From the NCBI RefSeq assembly GCF_040396155.1, contig NZ_JBEBOY010000012.1:1-64000 (forward strand): a DNA stretch of 64,000 nucleotides. The letters are read 5' to 3'. The DNA is from Tissierella praeacuta_A (GTDB taxonomy: Bacteria > Bacillota > Clostridia > Tissierellales > Tissierellaceae). Under the pieces are notes generated by a model. That model was not told where the DNA came from and made no database searches. It was given only the letters and a program-made list of their open reading frames with translations. Positions 15,761-23,782 of this stretch are shown here, in pieces; positions within the stretch are counted from its first letter, which is position 1; the number at the start of each line of letters is the position of its first letter. The position numbers and the translations under genes are program-made.

Positions 15761-17323
15761 TTATTTAGCGTATTCAATAGCCCTAGTTTCACGGATTACA
15801 TTTACCTTAATCTGACCTGGATAATCCAATTCAGACTCTATTCTTTTTACAATCTCCCTTGCCGTATGAATTATCTGACTTTCAGAAACTTCATCAGGTT
15901 TTACTAAAATTCTAATTTCTCTTCCTGCTTGAATTGCATAAGATCTTTCTACGCCATCGAAAGAATTTGCTATTTCTTCAAGTTTTTGCAGTCTCTTTAT
16001 ATAAGCTTCAAGAGTTTCTCTTCTTGCACCTGGTCTTGCTGCCGAGATAGCATCAGCTGCTTGTACTAAAACAGCCTCAACAGTTTGTGGCTCACAATCA
16101 CCGTGGTGAGCAGCAATACCATGTAATACTTCTTTAGACTCTTTATATCTTCTAGCTAGGTCTACCCCTATATCAACATGAGGACCTTCTACTTCATGGT
16201 CCACTGCTTTTCCTAAATCATGTAATAAACCTGCTCTTTTTGCTATTTTTACATCAGCTCCTAATTCTGCAGCCATTATGCCTGCAAGATGAGCTACTTC
16301 AACAGAATGTTTCAATACATTTTGTCCATAACTTGTTCTATATTTTAATCTACCTAGAAGCTTAATTAACTCTGGATGAATCCCATGAACACCTGCATCA
16401 AAAGCAGCTTGTTCACCTTCTTCGCGAATAATATTCTCTACTTCTTTTTTAGCTTTTTCCACCATTTCTTCAATTCTAGCAGGATGTATTCTACCATCCA
16501 CTATAAGTTTTTCCAATGCAATTCTAGCGATTTCTCTCCTTACAGGATCAAAACCTGATAGAACTACTGCTTCTGGAGTATCATCAATAATTAAATCTAT
16601 ACCTGTTAACGTTTCTAGAGTTCTTATATTTCTACCTTCTCTTCCGATAATTCTACCCTTCATTTCGTCATTTGGAAGAGCAACGACAGTTACTGTAGTT
16701 TCAGCTACATGATCAGCTGCACATTTCTGTATTGCGGTAGATATTATTTCTCTCGCTTTTTTATCTGCCTCTTCTTTAGCTTTGTTTTCCATTTCTTTAA
16801 TCATAATAGCAGATTCATGAACTATTTCTTTTCTAGTCTCATCTAATAATAATTCCTTCGCTTCATCCGAGGTTAAACCAGAAAGTCTTTCTAACTCTAA
16901 TACTTGCTTTTTGCAAATATCATCAATTAAAGTCTCCTTATCTTCAACATCTTTAAGTTTTTTAGCTAGGAGATCTTCTTTTCTTTCAATCGCATCACTT
17001 TTTCTATCAATACTTTCTTCTTTATTAAGTATTCGCCTCTCAAGTTTTTGAAGTTCAGATCTTCGCTCGCGATTTTCTTTTTCTGCTTCACTTCTAAGCC
17101 TATGGATTTCTTCTTTTACTTCTAGTAATAGTTCTTTCTGACGAGCTTCTCCATCTCTTTCAGCGTCTTCAATGATTTTTTTAGCTAACTCTTCAGCATT
17201 ATTTATTTTACCTTCTCCAATAGTTTTTCTTATAAAGTAACCAGCGAGAATTCCAATAATTGCCCCAAGAATTGCAATTAAAATTTCAATAACTAAACAC
17301 CTCCAATTGTATAAAATTTTCAA
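15761..17323 (-). CDS. rny: Ribonuclease Y
   Basis: Membrane-anchored endoribonuclease that starts mRNA decay. The order is an N-terminal membrane helix (IEILIAILGAIIGILAGYFI), a long charged coiled coil (about 35-200), a KH domain with GRIIGREGRNIR, and an HD domain with HSVEVAHLAGIMAAELG and LLHDLGKA. The frame opens at TTG 17323, but that codon has no ribosome site. A strong GGAGGTG at 17298-17304 lies 7 nt before the in-frame ATT at 17290-17288, directly before the membrane helix. The true start may therefore be ATT (509 aa). A promoter is visible upstream at 17421-17449. Confidence 0.95.
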   Translation of the reverse strand: MKILYNWRCLVIEILIAILGAIIGILAGYFIRKTIGEGKINNAEELAKKIIEDAERDGEARQKELLLEVKEEIHRLRSEAEKENRERRSELQKLERRILNKEESIDRKSDAIERKEDLLAKKLKDVEDKETLIDDICKKQVLELERLSGLTSDEAKELLLDETRKEIVHESAIMIKEMENKAKEEADKKAREIISTAIQKCAADHVAETTVTVVALPNDEMKGRIIGREGRNIRTLETLTGIDLIIDDTPEAVVLSGFDPVRREIARIALEKLIVDGRIHPARIEEMVEKAKKEVENIIREEGEQAAFDAGVHGIHPELIKLLGRLKYRTSYGQNVLKHSVEVAHLAGIMAAELGADVKIAKRAGLLHDLGKAVDHEVEGPHVDIGVDLARRYKESKEVLHGIAAHHGDCEPQTVEAVLVQAADAISAARPGARRETLEAYIKRLQKLEEIANSFDGVERSYAIQAGREIRILVKPDEVSESQIIHTAREIVKRIESELDYPGQIKVNVIRETRAIEYAK

Positions 17324-17420
17324 GTTCCATACTACATTTTCATTTTCATTAAATATAAGCGTATGTTACTAGCCTAATAAATTAAAATAATAAACTGTAT
17401 AGAATATACCATATAACTCA

Positions 17421-17449
17421 ATTTTATTACTTTTAAAAGATAATGTCAA
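17421..17449 (-). promoter_or_regulatory. rny promoter
   Basis: On the minus strand TTGACA (17444-17449) and TAAAAT (17421-17426) are separated by 17 nt. The element lies about 130 nt upstream of the rny coding start, just past the end of the split-ATPase operon. Confidence 0.7.
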
Positions 17450-17455
17450 GATGTA

Positions 17456-18109
17456 TTAGGATGTAATCCTAGTTACCATACTTTTAGAGCCTTTTATGTC
17501 TACCCTATAAGCATTGTTCCCTATAGCTGCTAGATGATGGTTATGAGTTACCATAATTATTTGTCTGTTAAATAATTCAGATGTTTGTTTTAAGAAATCA
17601 GCAACATTAAAAATAAACTCATCACTTACATGCTTAGCAGGTTCATCTAAAATTAAAGGTCCTTCAATCTTAGGCTTATGAATCTGTAAAAAAGCAATTC
17701 TTAAAGCTAAAGAAACAATATCTACAACACCGCCGCCTCTAGATAACTCAGGTTTTGTTTTAATCAATACATCTTCAATTTTATTAACTACATAAAACTC
17801 AGCATTTGATTTTCCTCTTTGTTCTTCAATTTGAATTACAAATTCAATGTCAGATTCAAATATAAATTGTAGGCATTTAGTAACTAAAGATTCAATTTGA
17901 TTTTTAGCCTGTTCTCTGGCAAACTCTGAAGTTTTTTGAAATAATATACTTACTTTAGACAGTAAATCTATTTCTATTTCAATAGTCTTAATAACTTCCT
18001 TCTGTATTTCCAATTGTTCCTTGATTTTATCTCTTTTTCCTGACTCTCTTGCAATATATTCTTTTGATTTAACTAAATAATTATCTAACTCTTGTAAATT
18101 GCTTATCAT
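17456..18109 (-). CDS. C-terminal half of a split Rad50/SbcC-like ATPase
   Basis: 217-aa protein with an N-terminal coiled coil (about 1-75) and then the C-lobe of an SMC/Rad50 ABC ATPase. It has a signature-like stretch LSRGGGVVDIVSLALR (122-137), Walker B PLILDEP (151-157), a D-loop-like KHVSDE and an H-loop MVTHNHH (187-192). There is no Walker A, which is supplied by the product of 18373-19815. The pair must assemble to form a composite ATP site. It begins 4 nt downstream of the 82-aa coiled-coil gene and ends the operon. This is not a frameshift product, because the gene has its own ATG and the zinc hook closes the partner protein. Confidence 0.8.
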   Translation of the reverse strand: MISNLQELDNYLVKSKEYIARESGKRDKIKEQLEIQKEVIKTIEIEIDLLSKVSILFQKTSEFAREQAKNQIESLVTKCLQFIFESDIEFVIQIEEQRGKSNAEFYVVNKIEDVLIKTKPELSRGGGVVDIVSLALRIAFLQIHKPKIEGPLILDEPAKHVSDEFIFNVADFLKQTSELFNRQIIMVTHNHHLAAIGNNAYRVDIKGSKSMVTRITS

Positions 18110-18113
18110 TTTA

Positions 18114-18362
18114 TCACTTCTTTTCTAATAAATCTTTTGGCAATAACTCATTAGCTTCCTTAAATAACCTATCTATTTCTAATGTTAATTTATTGATTTC
18201 ATTTTCCAATTCTTCTGGTTCAACACCTAAACCTTTTAATTCCTTTATTATTTCTTCTTCTTGTTGGTTTAATTGTTCCAATCTTGCTTCAGCCTTATAT
18301 TTTAAATTTTTTGCTTTTTCAAGATTTTCTTTTAAACTATTAAGTTCTTTTTCATAATCCAT
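18114..18362 (-). CDS. Small coiled-coil protein of the split Rad50-like operon
   Basis: 82-aa, highly charged, Glu/Lys/Leu-rich protein predicted to be almost entirely one or two helices (LNSLKENLEKAKNLKYKAEA, EELENEINKLTLEIDRLFKE). No domain is recognised. It lies between the Walker A half and the Walker B half of the ATPase, with AGGAGGT five nt before its ATG, 10 nt after the upstream gene and 4 nt before the next. Its position equals the descending coil of a full-length Rad50, so it may be a detached coil segment. That role is inference. Confidence 0.7.
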   Translation of the reverse strand: MDYEKELNSLKENLEKAKNLKYKAEARLEQLNQQEEEIIKELKGLGVEPEELENEINKLTLEIDRLFKEANELLPKDLLEKK

Positions 18363-18372
18363 GTTATACCTC

Positions 18373-19815
18373 CTAACTATAATGACTTATAATATGTTCG
18401 ATTTTATCATCATCAATTATACTAAAACATAAAGGGCAAACCTCTTGTTTTAACAATAACTCTCTATAGCTTACTATTTGAGTTTCTACTTCATCTTTAT
18501 ATTTTTGTACTAAAATACCTACTTTTACAGCTTCATCTTTATTAGAGCTATAGGCAATAAATAAATCTTTTAAACTAGTTAGAAGATTTATTTTTCTTTG
18601 TGAATCAATATAGACCTTAGAAATATTATCTACGTCTTGTAGCTTTTCAATATATCGCATTCCTATAGCTAAACTTTTCTTTAATGATAAATCTCTTTCT
18701 TTTATAATATTAAGTTTTTTTAATTCATAAATATTGCTATTGATTGTACTTATTTTATCTTGTAACATATCAAGGTTAGTTAATTTATTTGATATTATAT
18801 TAAATTCACTAATTTCATGTTGTATTATCTCTAACTTTGATTTATATTTCATTAATTTAACCCTTAGACTATATGATGAAATCATTTTACTAATATTATT
18901 TTCAGCTGTATTAAGATCCTTTAATGAATTAATAATTTTTATGTTTTCCTCTTTATATAAATATAATTTATTTATAAGATCATTTTGTCTTTTTAAATAA
19001 TTAAGCTTACTAATAGCTGAGGAAATATTGCTTAAAATGTAATCTATTAAAGTTATATCCTTAAGTTTATCTATATAAAAGTTTAAATGTTTTTTTTCTT
19101 GTAAAATGGTTAAATGCCTTTGTAATAAATCTTTGTATTTATATATTATTTCCTCTTTTTGCTGTATTTCATCCTTAATCTTTTCAACTTGATTAATCCT
19201 ATTATTTAATTCATCTAAATAATCATATTCCAACAATTCCTTTTCTAATTGAGAAATATTTTCTTCTGTAATCTTTTTATTGTTGGTTAAGTTACGGTTA
19301 TCTTTTAAAGTCTCTCGTAAAGCATCATCTATAATATTAACACCTACAAGACGTCCAATAGAAGTTGCTCTAGTAGAACCTTTCTCTGAAAGTAAAAAGG
19401 CACCTTCTAGTTGATCACTTAAGTTAATTGAATTTGAAAGATCACTATCCAATAATATCTTTTTAATTCCTATTTTATCAATGATTTCTTGAGGAACAGA
19501 GGTACCAAAGCCTTCAAATTTAATTTCATTATCATCAGAATCATAAAGAAAATAAGTATTTTTGCTTTTGCTTCTATATCTTTTTACTTTGGTTCCATCA
19601 TTAAATATAACGGTTACACTACATTCACTACTACCTTCCCTAATAAAGTAATCTCCAGAAGGTTCATTATAAAGAGCCCATCTAATTCCTCTAAGAATTG
19701 CTGTTTTTCCACTATCTGATGGGCCTACAATTACATTTAGTTGATCATCAAATTCTATAACTGAATCCTTATGTGATTGAAAATTTTCTAAAATTACTTT
19801 TTTAATATATTTCAT
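18373..19815 (-). CDS. N-terminal half of a split Rad50/SbcC-like ATPase with terminal zinc hook
   Basis: 480-aa AAA/ABC-type ATPase half. The N-lobe opens with KKVILENFQSHKDSVIEF and Walker A GPSDSGKT (31-38), and has Q-loop-like sequence near residues 130-160. A long coiled coil runs from about 175 to 455. At the very C-terminus C460-P-L-C463 (EVCPLCFS) looks like a Rad50 CxxC zinc hook, which normally sits mid-protein. Signature and Walker B are absent and are encoded by 17456-18109. The gene starts 2 nt after the Mre11-like nuclease gene, and both lie directly behind recA. A DNA double-strand-break processing role is inferred from the Mre11-Rad50 family. Confidence 0.82.
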   Translation of the reverse strand: MKYIKKVILENFQSHKDSVIEFDDQLNVIVGPSDSGKTAILRGIRWALYNEPSGDYFIREGSSECSVTVIFNDGTKVKRYRSKSKNTYFLYDSDDNEIKFEGFGTSVPQEIIDKIGIKKILLDSDLSNSINLSDQLEGAFLLSEKGSTRATSIGRLVGVNIIDDALRETLKDNRNLTNNKKITEENISQLEKELLEYDYLDELNNRINQVEKIKDEIQQKEEIIYKYKDLLQRHLTILQEKKHLNFYIDKLKDITLIDYILSNISSAISKLNYLKRQNDLINKLYLYKEENIKIINSLKDLNTAENNISKMISSYSLRVKLMKYKSKLEIIQHEISEFNIISNKLTNLDMLQDKISTINSNIYELKKLNIIKERDLSLKKSLAIGMRYIEKLQDVDNISKVYIDSQRKINLLTSLKDLFIAYSSNKDEAVKVGILVQKYKDEVETQIVSYRELLLKQEVCPLCFSIIDDDKIEHIISHYS

Positions 19816-19817
19816 AT

Positions 19818-20801
19818 TTAATCACCAGTTAGACCTTTCATCTGAATCATTGCAATTCTTCTTAAGGATTCTACCTTAACTTTTTCCTCTACATTTTCAG
19901 CAGTAGATACTTCCATTAATACTTCATTTATATCCATTTTTTCAAAATCTAAAGCCGCATCTATAGTTTGTTTAAATTCAAAAATTCTCTCGCGTTTAAA
20001 TAAATTGTTCTCTATTTCTTTTCTATCTAGTATTTCCTCTCCTGGTAATGCAGTCTTCAAAGGAATTTGTTTTATTCTTATATTTTCATCTAACTCTATT
20101 AATACTACTTGTGGAACCCTTTCAATTTCCTTTAAACTATTTGTTATTCTTACTAAGCTGCCTGGATTAATAAAATACTTTTCATCAATTTTAGTAGGTT
20201 TGAATCCTGCATGATAATGTCCTGAAAGAGTAATATCGGCTAATGTGTCTTTTATATCATCAATCAGGGTATATGGAATTCCCTTTATAAAAGGCCTGTC
20301 TAATAACATACCATGAACCATATGTATTGTATAGTTTACATTATCATTTTTTTCTTTTAATAAATAATAATCTAGATGATTAGGAGTGTCAATATCATAT
20401 ACATATGGCTGCCCGGTTAATTGAACTTTAATATTATCTTTCTCAAGAATTATTTTATCTCCACTTTTAACTAACTTAATTACTCCTAATACATCTAATA
20501 ACCCTAGCATTGTTCTATTTATTGTTTCTGGATTATGCCCATAGATATCATGGTTTCCACTTATCAAATAAAAAGGAACTTCTATTTTATCTAAAATCAT
20601 TGCAAATTTACTTGCAATTGCTATTGATACATCTGGTCTGTCAAATAAATCTCCTCCATGGAGAACAAAGTCTATTTTATTTTCTTTTATCATATCTACA
20701 ATTTCTAATAATTTTTGTTCAATAGAATCTACAAATATATCTTTCCGATTTTTAGGTGTAGTTCCCCTAATATGAGTATCAGTAAAAAAAAGCAACTTCA
20801 A
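19818..20801 (-). CDS. Mre11/SbcD-like metallophosphoesterase (DNA repair exonuclease)
   Basis: 327-aa calcineurin-like nuclease. Numbered from TTG 20801 (7 nt after GAGGTG), the metal ligands are D8 and H10 (TDTHIRG), D51 (HGGDLFDRP), N83-H84-D85 (SGNHDIYG), a histidine in MVHGML, and the SGHYHAG motif. An in-frame GTG at 20816 overlaps that ribosome site and is unlikely. The C-terminal part (about 240-327) is helical and probably binds the ATPase coils, as the Mre11 C-terminus does. It is the first gene of the nuclease/split-ATPase operon and follows recA after a short hairpin. Confidence 0.88.
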   Translation of the reverse strand: MKLLFFTDTHIRGTTPKNRKDIFVDSIEQKLLEIVDMIKENKIDFVLHGGDLFDRPDVSIAIASKFAMILDKIEVPFYLISGNHDIYGHNPETINRTMLGLLDVLGVIKLVKSGDKIILEKDNIKVQLTGQPYVYDIDTPNHLDYYLLKEKNDNVNYTIHMVHGMLLDRPFIKGIPYTLIDDIKDTLADITLSGHYHAGFKPTKIDEKYFINPGSLVRITNSLKEIERVPQVVLIELDENIRIKQIPLKTALPGEEILDRKEIENNLFKRERIFEFKQTIDAALDFEKMDINEVLMEVSTAENVEEKVKVESLRRIAMIQMKGLTGD

Positions 20802-20818
20802 AATATAACACCTCACAA

Positions 20819-20845
20819 ATAGACCTCCTATTAAAGGAGGTCTAT
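20819..20845 (-). terminator. Hairpin between recA and the nuclease gene
   Basis: A perfect 10-bp stem ATAGACCTCC / GGAGGTCTAT (20819-20828 with 20836-20845) lies 8 nt past the recA stop. The T-run is poor, so this may be a partial terminator that lowers read-through into the nuclease operon. Confidence 0.55.
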
Positions 20846-20852
20846 ATATTTC

Positions 20853-21905
20853 TTATTTATCTTTCTCCTTAGAATCCTCTGCTGATACATCTATGGAGTC
20901 AGTATTATCTTTATTTAAACCAAATTGGGTACGAACTTTATTTTCAACTTCTAATGAAACCTCGGGATTATCCCTTAAGAAATCTTTAGCATTCTCCCTG
21001 CCTTGGCCAAGTTTATGCTCATTATAACTATACCAAGAACCAGACTTATTAATAATCTCGGCAGCAACAGCCGAATCTAATATATTACCTTCTTTTGAAA
21101 TACCAATTCCATACATAATATCAAATTCTGCCTGTTTAAATGGTGGAGCTACTTTATTTTTAACAACTTTAACTCTAGTTCTATTTCCAATAATTTCATC
21201 TCCCTGTTTTATTGAATCAATTCTTCTAACATCTAGACGAATACTGGCATAGAATTTTAATGCTCTACCACCTGTTGTGGTTTCAGGACTACCAAACATT
21301 ACTCCAACTTTTTCTCTAAGTTGGTTGATAAATATTACAGTTGAATTTGATTTATTAATAGTTCCAGCTAATTTTCTAAGGGCTTGAGACATAAGTCTAG
21401 CTTGAAGTCCAATATGACTGTCACCCATTTCCCCTTCTATCTCTGCCTTAGGCACAAGAGCAGCTACAGAGTCAACTACAACTATATCTATTGCACCACT
21501 CCTTACTAAAGCTTCAGCGATTTCTAAAGCTTGTTCTCCTGTATCTGGCTGGGATATTATAAGATCTTCGATATCTACACCCAATCTTTTGGCATATGAA
21601 GGGTCTAAAGCATGTTCTGCATCTATGAAAGCCGCAATTCCACCTAATTTTTGTGCTTCTGCAATCATGTGAAGTGATACAGTAGTCTTACCTGAAGATT
21701 CAGGACCGAATATTTCAATTATTCTACCACGTGGAATCCCGCCTATTCCCAAAGCAATATCTAGATCTAAGGAACCAGTAGGTATTACCTCAACATTTAG
21801 TTTTGCATTTTCACCTAGTCGCATTATAGAACCTTTTCCAAATTGCTTTTCGATTTGGCTTAAGGTCAAATCTAAAGCTTTCTTCTTTTCAGTATTATCG
21901 ATCAT
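20853..21905 (-). CDS. recA: Recombinase RecA
   Basis: 350-aa strand-exchange ATPase and co-protease for LexA cleavage. Walker A GPESSGKT is at 67-74. Other family hallmarks are FIDAEHALD, VVDSVAALVPKAEIEGEMGD, the loop region around QALRKLAGTINKSN, VIFINQLREKVGVMFG and TTGGRALKFYASIRLDVRR. The acidic C-tail (EDSKEKDK) is typical. A LexA box sits at its promoter (21945-21958). The ATG has no ribosome site at normal spacing: GGGGTGA lies about 25 nt upstream with a small hairpin (CCAG-TTCAA-CTGG) in between. Confidence 0.98.
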   Translation of the reverse strand: MIDNTEKKKALDLTLSQIEKQFGKGSIMRLGENAKLNVEVIPTGSLDLDIALGIGGIPRGRIIEIFGPESSGKTTVSLHMIAEAQKLGGIAAFIDAEHALDPSYAKRLGVDIEDLIISQPDTGEQALEIAEALVRSGAIDIVVVDSVAALVPKAEIEGEMGDSHIGLQARLMSQALRKLAGTINKSNSTVIFINQLREKVGVMFGSPETTTGGRALKFYASIRLDVRRIDSIKQGDEIIGNRTRVKVVKNKVAPPFKQAEFDIMYGIGISKEGNILDSAVAAEIINKSGSWYSYNEHKLGQGRENAKDFLRDNPEVSLEVENKVRTQFGLNKDNTDSIDVSAEDSKEKDK

Positions 21906-21944
21906 AAGTATTCCAGTTGAACTGGATTCACCCCTTTCTCTCTG

Positions 21945-21993
21945 CGAACATTCGTTCTAATTATATATTACAACATATCCAGAATTAAGTCAA
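21945..21993 (-). promoter_or_regulatory. recA promoter and SOS box
   Basis: On the minus strand TTGACT (21988-21993, overlapping the cinA 3' end) and TAATAT (21965-21970) are spaced 17 nt. The LexA box CGAACATTCGTTCT (21945-21958), with perfect GAAC-N4-GTTC core, lies just downstream of the -10. recA therefore has its own damage-inducible promoter. Confidence 0.85.
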
Positions 21994-23222
21994 TCATTTA
22001 TTAATAAAAATTTTCTCAGTTCAAAAAAAGCTCTTGTAGCTGTTTTATTTTGAATAGACTCTCTATTTCCATTAAAATTACATTTTATAGTGATGAATTT
22101 ATTTCTATTGGAAATACCTATATATACTAACCCCACAGGTTTATCTTCTGTTCCTCCATCAGGACCAGCAATTCCAGTTACAGATAGTGCTAAGTCTAAG
22201 TTATTTCTAGTAAGTAATCCGTTAGCCATTTCAATGGCAGTTTCTTTACTTACCGCTCCATATTTTTCTAAAATATCGGATTTAACATTAACTTCTTCCA
22301 TTTTTGCATTATTACTATAGGTAATGATACTTCTATCAAAGACTTCTGACACACCAGATATACGACTAAACCTACTGCTAATAAGTCCTCCTGTACAGGA
22401 TTCACAAAAACCTATCTTATAGCTTTTCTCTCTTAATAGATTAAACACTATAATTTCTATGGGAATATTATCGAAACCGTATATATGTTCATTAAATCTA
22501 TTTTCTAATATTTCAATTATATTATTAACTTTACTTTCAATATTATCTTTAGCTTTCCCTTTACCTACTATTTTAATCTCAACTTCTACTTCTTTGGCAA
22601 ATGTGGCAATTTTAATATCTGGGTCTTTATCTATTAAATCTTTTATCTCCATTTCTAATTGAGATTCACCTATACCAATTATATTGACAGATCTATTCAC
22701 TATATTAAGGTCTTCATGAAGTAGAGGAATTACTTCATTATCAAACATTAATTTCATTTCATTTGCAGGTCCTGGCAGCATTATTATTTTTTTATTATCT
22801 TTAGATAAAAAGATACCAGGTGCAGTTCCAATAGAATTCTTTAAAAATCGACTTCCTTCTGGTTTTGAAGCTTGTTTTAAATTATTAGTAGACATTTCTC
22901 TATTTAATTTAGTAAATATATTTTTAATATTTTCTTCCATATTTTTATCTTCAATTAATTCTAGTCCTAATGCTTCAGTAATAACTTCTTTTGTTAAATC
23001 ATCATGTGTAGGCCCTAATCCACCAGTTGTAATTATAAGGTCTGCTCTTTTTAAAGATATTTTTATAATCTCTTTAAGTCTATTTTTATCATCATCTACA
23101 GAAGTATGATAATAAGTTTCTATTCCAAGTTCCAATAGTTTACTAGAAATATATTTACTATGGGTATTTAAAGTACTGCCCATAGTAATTTCTGAACCTA
23201 TTGCAATAATTTCTGCTATCAT
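21990..23222 (-). CDS. cinA: CinA family protein (ADP-ribose/NMN-processing, competence-damage protein)
   Basis: 410-aa two-domain protein. The N-terminal MoaB/COG1058 domain shows TTGGLGPTHDDLTKE (65-79) and MLPGPANEM. The C-terminal CinA domain shows CESCTGGLISSRFSRISGVS and VTGIAGPDGG, the nicotinamide-mononucleotide deamidase region in this family. B. subtilis cinA lies directly upstream of recA, as here. The stop codon overlaps the recA -35 element. It starts 14 nt after pgsA. Confidence 0.92.
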   Translation of the reverse strand: MIAEIIAIGSEITMGSTLNTHSKYISSKLLELGIETYYHTSVDDDKNRLKEIIKISLKRADLIITTGGLGPTHDDLTKEVITEALGLELIEDKNMEENIKNIFTKLNREMSTNNLKQASKPEGSRFLKNSIGTAPGIFLSKDNKKIIMLPGPANEMKLMFDNEVIPLLHEDLNIVNRSVNIIGIGESQLEMEIKDLIDKDPDIKIATFAKEVEVEIKIVGKGKAKDNIESKVNNIIEILENRFNEHIYGFDNIPIEIIVFNLLREKSYKIGFCESCTGGLISSRFSRISGVSEVFDRSIITYSNNAKMEEVNVKSDILEKYGAVSKETAIEMANGLLTRNNLDLALSVTGIAGPDGGTEDKPVGLVYIGISNRNKFITIKCNFNGNRESIQNKTATRAFFELRKFLLIND

Positions 23223-23236
23223 AATACTATCATCCT

Positions 23237-23782
23237 TTATCTAATGCCCATTTTAAGGGCAGACTTATTTTTATATATATAGTCTACTCCAGATATTATT
23301 GTAAAAAACAAGGAAATATATAACATAATATAATCGAAAGAAAAATTAATTAAATTGAAAGGAAAGTTATTTAACAATAAAGCAATTATAGCTACCAATT
23401 GTGTAATAGTTTTTATCTTTCCTAATGGGCTTGCAGCTATTGTTATACCTTCAGAAGCTGCAATTATTCTAAATCCAGTAATAGTAAATTCTCTTGCAAT
23501 AATTAATACCACTACCCAGCCAGGAATTTTACCTAACTCAACTAAAGAAATCAACGCTGCTGATACTAAAACCTTATCAGCCAAAGGATCTACAAATTTT
23601 CCAAAATTAGTAACCATATTTCTGCTTCTAGCAATATATCCATCTAAAGTATCTGTCAAAGATGCAATTATAAAAATTGCTGCCGCTAAATAAGTACTAT
23701 ATGGAAGACTAGAATATAGTACAATCATGAATATTGGAACTAGAAAGACTCTGAAAATAGTTATTTTATTTGCTAAGTTCAC
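23237..23782 (-). CDS. pgsA: CDP-diacylglycerol--glycerol-3-phosphate 3-phosphatidyltransferase
   Basis: 181-aa integral membrane enzyme that makes phosphatidylglycerol phosphate. The CDP-alcohol phosphotransferase motif is complete: D44-x2-D47-G48-x2-A51-R52-x8-G61-x3-D65-x3-D69. Several hydrophobic helices flank it. The first base of its start codon overlaps the last base of the rimO stop, so the genes are coupled. The order rimO-pgsA-cinA-recA is conserved in Firmicutes. Confidence 0.94.
   Translation of the reverse strand: MNLANKITIFRVFLVPIFMIVLYSSLPYSTYLAAAIFIIASLTDTLDGYIARSRNMVTNFGKFVDPLADKVLVSAALISLVELGKIPGWVVVLIIAREFTITGFRIIAASEGITIAASPLGKIKTITQLVAIIALLLNNFPFNLINFSFDYIMLYISLFFTIISGVDYIYKNKSALKMGIR

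Noticed and set aside
17456..19815. The split Rad50-like genes as one gene broken by frameshifts
   Set aside because: Each has its own start, at least the middle gene has a strong ribosome site, and the zinc hook lies at the C-terminus of the first protein. No continuous homologous frame bridges the gaps.
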